Position numbers and translations under genes: made by a program
Source of the DNA: an uncultured Lautropia sp.
Lineage (GTDB): Bacteria; Pseudomonadota; Gammaproteobacteria; Burkholderiales; Burkholderiaceae_E
Reading direction: 5' to 3'
Length of the DNA: 14,947 nucleotides
Assembly (NCBI GenBank): GCA_938046755.1
Contig: CALIXC010000215.1
Span: forward strand, 1-14,947
Notes under the pieces: model-generated
Told to the model about the DNA's origin: nothing
What the model saw: the letters and a program-made list of their open reading frames with translations, nothing else
Database searches by the model: none
In this document: positions 12,047 to 14,947 of the stretch, piece after piece
Layout: each line of letters begins with the position of its first letter
How positions within the stretch are numbered: the first letter of the stretch is position 1

Positions 12047-14947
12047 ATGACCAAGCAATCGACCGACATGACCCAACCCGTGCCGACGCACACTGCGTCC
12101 GCACAGGCACGCCCGACAGCTGCCAAGCACCATGCCCACGGCATGCTGGCGCTGACGGGCGACGAGGCTGCCGACGGCAAGCAGCTGGCTGCCGCTGGCG
12201 TGGCTGAGATTGCCCGGCGCCATGAGCGCAACGAAGACGATGACGACGATGCCGCATGGCTGCCCACCGGCGATGAAGCAGCCACAGCCACCGATGCCCT
12301 GGGCGGCACGGCATCCGTCACCGGCGGATCTTCCATGACGGGCGCAGCAGCCGAAGCTGCGGCAGGCGCATCGTCTGTCACCGCTGCTGGCGCCGGGACC
12401 GCCGGTGCAAGCGCGGCCGGTGCAGGCGTTGCTGGCGTTGGTTTTGCCGGTGCTGGTGCTGCCGGTGCAGGCGCTGCAGGCGTAGGAGCTGCTGGTGCAG
12501 GTGCCGCGGGTGTGGGGGCTGCTGGTATGGCCTCAGGCACCCTGCTGACGGCAGGTGCCGTCCTGGGTACCGTGGCCCTTGCTGCCGCTCTGGGTGGTGG
12601 TGGCAGTTCCTCGGGTTCGTCTGCATCGACCCTCCTCGCCTCCGGCGCTGGGCGGCAGCAAGGATCAGCTGCTGACGGTAACGCACAAGGAAACCGTGGC
12701 ATCGAACAAACGGACAGCGGTGCAGGCGCAGGTTCGGGCGCCGATGCCGGTGCAGCTGCAGGATCCGGCTCCGGCTCTGCTTCGGGCTCGGGTGCAGGCG
12801 CTGGCGGCATCGGCGCTGGTGGTAATGCGGGCGCCGCGAACGGTTCTGGTGCTGCGGGAGGTTCCAACGCTGCGGGTGGCACCGGTGCTGCAGGTGGTTC
12901 CAATGCCGCTGGTGGTGCCGCTGGTTCTGGCAACGCGGGCGGTTCCAATGCAGCTGGCGGCTCTGACGCTGCGGGTGGTGCTGGCGGTGCTGGTGCTGCG
13001 GGCGGTACTGGTGCTGCGGGCGGTGCTGGTGCTGCGGGTGGCTCCGATGCAACCAGTGGTGCCGTGGGTTCTGGCAATGCGGGCGGCTCTGGGGCGACTG
13101 GAGGTACCGGTGGTACTGGTGCTTCCGGCAATGCAGGTGGCGCGGGTGGCTCCGGCAATGTAGGGGGCGCTGGCGCTGCCGATCCGGCCAATACCCGCTC
13201 TCTGAACTATGGCGCCAACGAGAACAAGGCCATCGGCGCTAACGTCTTCAATAGCAACAACACCAATGAAACTCCGGCGTTCATCCGCATCACCGCCATC
13301 CGCGGCAAGAACTCTGGCGGTGCCCACGGCCTGATGACCCTGGAGAACGGTGAGGAGATCGTCGTCGGCCAGGTCATCTCCCGCGACGATTTCGAGCGGA
13401 TCTTCTGGAATGCCTCCAAGAGCGACGGCTCCTTCAGCTTCGTTCCCGTGCAGGATGCCCAGGGCACCGCTGCACCGAATACTGTCGAGCAGACTGTCGT
13501 CATCAAGACCCCCGAACCCCCTGCCCCCGGCAGCAACCCGGGCACCTCTTCCGGTGAAGGCGGAAGCACTGGCCATGAGGCAGGTTCCCAGACAGGTGCA
13601 GGCTCTGGCACGGGTTCCAGCACGGGTAACGGTGCCAACACGGGCGCCAACGCAGGCACCGGCACGGCAAATAACGGTACGGATCCGAACAACACGACCG
13701 GTCAGCAGTCCGGAAACGACAAGGGTGACGGTACCGCCCAGAACACGGGTTCGCCTTCCGGTACGGGCGAAATGTCCAACCAAAGCGCCAGCAGCGGTGA
13801 CGGCACCACGCCCGCAGGCGGCAAACCGGGCGCAGAGGGTTCAGGCTCGGAGAACAAGCCCGTGACGGGCTCGGGCTCTGACTCGACCTCGGGTTCTGCT
13901 TCGGGCTCCGGCTCGGCCGGCGGCTCCGACTCGACCTCAGGTTCGGACAGCAATAAAGGGAGCGGCTCCGATAAAGGTGGTTCCACCCCCAGCGAAGGAC
14001 AGAGTAGCCAGGCCAGCAACGGCCAGGCGCCTTCTCAGAATGCAGGTGGCCAGGGTAACGAAAGCCAGACGCCTCCTCAGACTCCGGGGAGCCAAGGCAG
14101 CAGCGAGCAGACGACCAACCCGACGCAGGGCAGCCAGAGCGGCGGCCAGCCCCCTGCTCAGAATGCCAGTGGCCAAGGCGACGCCAGCCAGACACCTCCC
14201 CAGAACGCGGGCGGCGGCTCGGACACGGGCAACCCTGCCACGGGCAACCCGGGTACGGGTGACACCACGCAAACGGGTGGAACCCAAACCGGCGGCGCCC
14301 AGACTGGCGGTGCCCAACCCGGAACCAGCGAGACCGGAAGCGACGGCGACCACGGCGACGGCAAGCAAACCAGCGACGGCAGCGAGGATGACGCCGCCGA
14401 GGACGATGGCAAACACGACGGTGGCGACTCCAAAGGTGACGGAACCGAGGGTGACGGCACCAAGGGCGAAGACACCAAGGGAGAAGACGGCGAGCAGGGC
14501 AAGAACGGCGAAGACTCGGCATCTCCGAGCAATCCGCCGGCTACTACGCCGCCCCCCACCCCGCCGGACTACGCCCCGAACCAGTCGGTCCAGCAGGCCA
14601 TCCACGCCAACAACAAGCCTGTCGGCGCGAGCATCTTCAACGGCACCAACCCGGCGCACGCACCTTCCTTCGTGAAGATCACGGCGGTTCTGGACAAGGA
14701 CGGTGAAGAAGTGCCCGATGCCATGACCCTGGGCAAAGGGGGCGAGGCCATCACCACAGACCAGGTGATCAGCAAGGAGCAGTTCGACAACGTGTTCCTG
14801 GATGCACTGAAAGCGCCGGGCGGCTCTTTCAAGTTCATCCCGGTGCTGGACAACGATGGCACGGAGATGCCGGGTGCCACCGAGCAGACCGTCTCCATCG
14901 GGTTCAACTATGTGTACCACTTCCCGAGCCAGCCGTTCCTGGACGCG
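12047..14947 (+). CDS. Very large surface/adhesin-like protein with two repeat modules, 3' end outside the window
   Basis: The frame is open for all 967 codons from this ATG to the window edge. An in-frame stop at 12032-12034 means the protein cannot start earlier; GAAAG lies about ten bases upstream. Order: a hydrophilic head with an acidic run (residues 1-90, TGDEAA twice); a Gly/Ala-rich segment ending in the hydrophobic TLLTAGAVLGTVALAAALGG (about 165-184); Gly/Ala/Ser/Asn low complexity to about 384; module 1 (385-488); a linker of about 358 residues that turns from Ser/Thr/Gln-rich to Asp/Glu/Lys-rich; module 2 (847-953). No Sec signal peptide is visible. A head with a Gly-rich hydrophobic stretch then 'PAFVRITA' modules is typical of giant type I-secreted adhesins, so that export route is inferred. 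No secretion genes are in the window. Codon-level purity of the frame makes the gene certain; its function is not. Confidence 0.85.
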   Translation, partial: MTKQSTDMTQPVPTHTASAQARPTAAKHHAHGMLALTGDEAADGKQLAAAGVAEIARRHERNEDDDDDAAWLPTGDEAATATDALGGTASVTGGSSMTGAAAEAAAGASSVTAAGAGTAGASAAGAGVAGVGFAGAGAAGAGAAGVGAAGAGAAGVGAAGMASGTLLTAGAVLGTVALAAALGGGGSSSGSSASTLLASGAGRQQGSAADGNAQGNRGIEQTDSGAGAGSGADAGAAAGSGSGSASGSGAGAGGIGAGGNAGAANGSGAAGGSNAAGGTGAAGGSNAAGGAAGSGNAGGSNAAGGSDAAGGAGGAGAAGGTGAAGGAGAAGGSDATSGAVGSGNAGGSGATGGTGGTGASGNAGGAGGSGNVGGAGAADPANTRSLNYGANENKAIGANVFNSNNTNETPAFIRITAIRGKNSGGAHGLMTLENGEEIVVGQVISRDDFERIFWNASKSDGSFSFVPVQDAQGTAAPNTVEQTVVIKTPEPPAPGSNPGTSSGEGGSTGHEAGSQTGAGSGTGSSTGNGANTGANAGTGTANNGTDPNNTTGQQSGNDKGDGTAQNTGSPSGTGEMSNQSASSGDGTTPAGGKPGAEGSGSENKPVTGSGSDSTSGSASGSGSAGGSDSTSGSDSNKGSGSDKGGSTPSEGQSSQASNGQAPSQNAGGQGNESQTPPQTPGSQGSSEQTTNPTQGSQSGGQPPAQNASGQGDASQTPPQNAGGGSDTGNPATGNPGTGDTTQTGGTQTGGAQTGGAQPGTSETGSDGDHGDGKQTSDGSEDDAAEDDGKHDGGDSKGDGTEGDGTKGEDTKGEDGEQGKNGEDSASPSNPPATTPPPTPPDYAPNQSVQQAIHANNKPVGASIFNGTNPAHAPSFVKITAVLDKDGEEVPDAMTLGKGGEAITTDQVISKEQFDNVFLDALKAPGGSFKFIPVLDNDGTEMPGATEQTVSIGFNYVYHFPSQPFLDA
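12992..13045 (+). repeat. Three 18-bp tandem repeats in the Gly/Ala-rich stalk
   Basis: Units at 12992-13009, 13010-13027 and 13028-13045 all begin GGTGCTGCGGG and encode GAAGG plus Thr, Ala or Ser. They are the most regular part of a wider Gly/Ala/Ser/Asn-rich block (about 12700-13190) built from drifting copies of the same hexapeptide. They keep the frame and could expand or contract by slippage. Confidence 0.85.
13199..13510 (+). repeat. Surface-protein module, copy 1 (about 104 residues)
   Basis: Codons 385-488 encode a normal-complexity domain with alternating hydrophobic strands: AIGANVFN, TPAFIRITAI, EEIVVGQVISRDDFERIF, GSFSFVPVQDAQGT and TVEQTVVIKT. It aligns over its full length with the copy at 14585-14905. 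The strand pattern suggests a beta-sandwich (Ig- or cadherin-like) adhesin module. I do not recognise a named family with certainty. Confidence 0.8.
14021..14203 (+). repeat. Duplicated Gln-rich 20-residue motif in the adhesin linker
   Basis: Codons 659-678 (GQAPSQNAGGQGNESQTPPQ) and 700-719 (GQPPAQNASGQGDASQTPPQ) are near-identical and spaced 41 codons apart. The spacing and the similar flanks indicate an internal duplication of about 123 bases that has since diverged. Confidence 0.8.
14270..14314 (+). repeat. Three tandem QTGGX pentapeptide repeats
   Basis: Codons 742-756 read QTGGT, QTGGA, QTGGA, encoded by three 15-base units with synonymous differences. They lie at the switch from the Gln/Thr-rich to the acidic part of the linker. 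Confidence 0.8.
14585..14905 (+). repeat. Surface-protein module, copy 2 (about 107 residues)
   Basis: Codons 847-953 repeat the module of copy 1: PVGASIFNGTNPAHAPSFVKI, ITTDQVISKEQFDNVF, GSFKFIPVLDNDGTEMPG and ATEQTVSI align with the corresponding strands. Differences are spread along the copy and the DNA is not near-identical, so the duplication is old. The protein continues past it (FNYVYHFPSQPF), so more modules are likely beyond the window. Confidence 0.8.

Noticed and set aside
12555..13163. A 202-codon plus-strand frame within the Gly/Ala-rich region
   Set aside because: It is out of frame with the continuous 967-codon frame and has only Val/Leu/Arg-biased noise.
11866..13191. A 441-codon minus-strand frame rich in Pro and Ala, opposite the adhesin gene
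   Set aside because: It is the antisense of GGN/GCN codons, which rarely give stops. Its composition is an artefact and the plus frame carries folded, repeated modules.
13503..14920. Long overlapping minus-strand frames rich in Arg, Cys, Ser or Val/Gly opposite the adhesin linker
   Set aside because: Several competing frames cover the same bases, none with recognisable domains; they arise from the repetitive plus-strand codons.

Overview
The window is GC-rich, densely packed chromosomal DNA from a Gram-negative bacterium, most likely a betaproteobacterium of the order Burkholderiales. Three things suggest this: a glutaryl-CoA dehydrogenase gene divergent from a LysR regulator, a choline-kinase-like (type II) homoserine kinase encoded close to polA, and a BPSS1780-type membrane protein directly behind it. 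A Lautropia-like lineage would fit the Gly/Ala-rich insertions and the large surface protein, but the genus is a guess.

Layout. 1-372 (-): 5' part of gcdH with a readable sigma70 promoter and ribosome binding site. 628-1521 (+): divergent LysR regulator. 1634-2393 (-): two-gene toxin-antitoxin operon (DUF1778-type ribbon-helix-helix antitoxin and GNAT acetyltransferase toxin) whose promoter -10 lies inside a perfect inverted repeat. 2669-4264 (+): selO/ydiU pseudokinase AMPylase. 4314-4397 (-): short amino-terminal remnant of a LysE/ArgO exporter. 4390-5847 (-): AlbA_2/Schlafen-like ATP-binding protein with an in-frame 12-bp tandem repeat. 5934-8888 (-): complete polA with a Gly/Ala-rich insertion. 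9046-9795 (+): LOG-family protein. 9893-11780 (+): thrB and a BPSS1780-family membrane protein, one base apart. 12047 to the window end (+): 967 codons, without a stop, of a very large surface or adhesin-like protein. It has a Gly/Ala-rich hydrophobic segment near the amino terminus, long low-complexity stretches, and two copies of a folded module of about 105 residues.

How the genes relate. polA, the LOG gene, thrB and the membrane protein form a housekeeping block. gcdH and its neighbour regulator form a catabolic unit for glutaryl-CoA, an intermediate of lysine, tryptophan and aromatic compound breakdown. The stretch of about 4 kb between the LysR gene and polA is a patchwork: a toxin-antitoxin module, selO, a broken exporter and an AlbA_2 protein. 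It is the most likely site of gene gain and loss. The 3' end is accessory surface biology. No RNA gene, CRISPR array or transposase was found. No gap between genes exceeds 300 bases. The most unusual objects are the stalked two-module surface protein and the operator-embedded promoter of the toxin-antitoxin operon.
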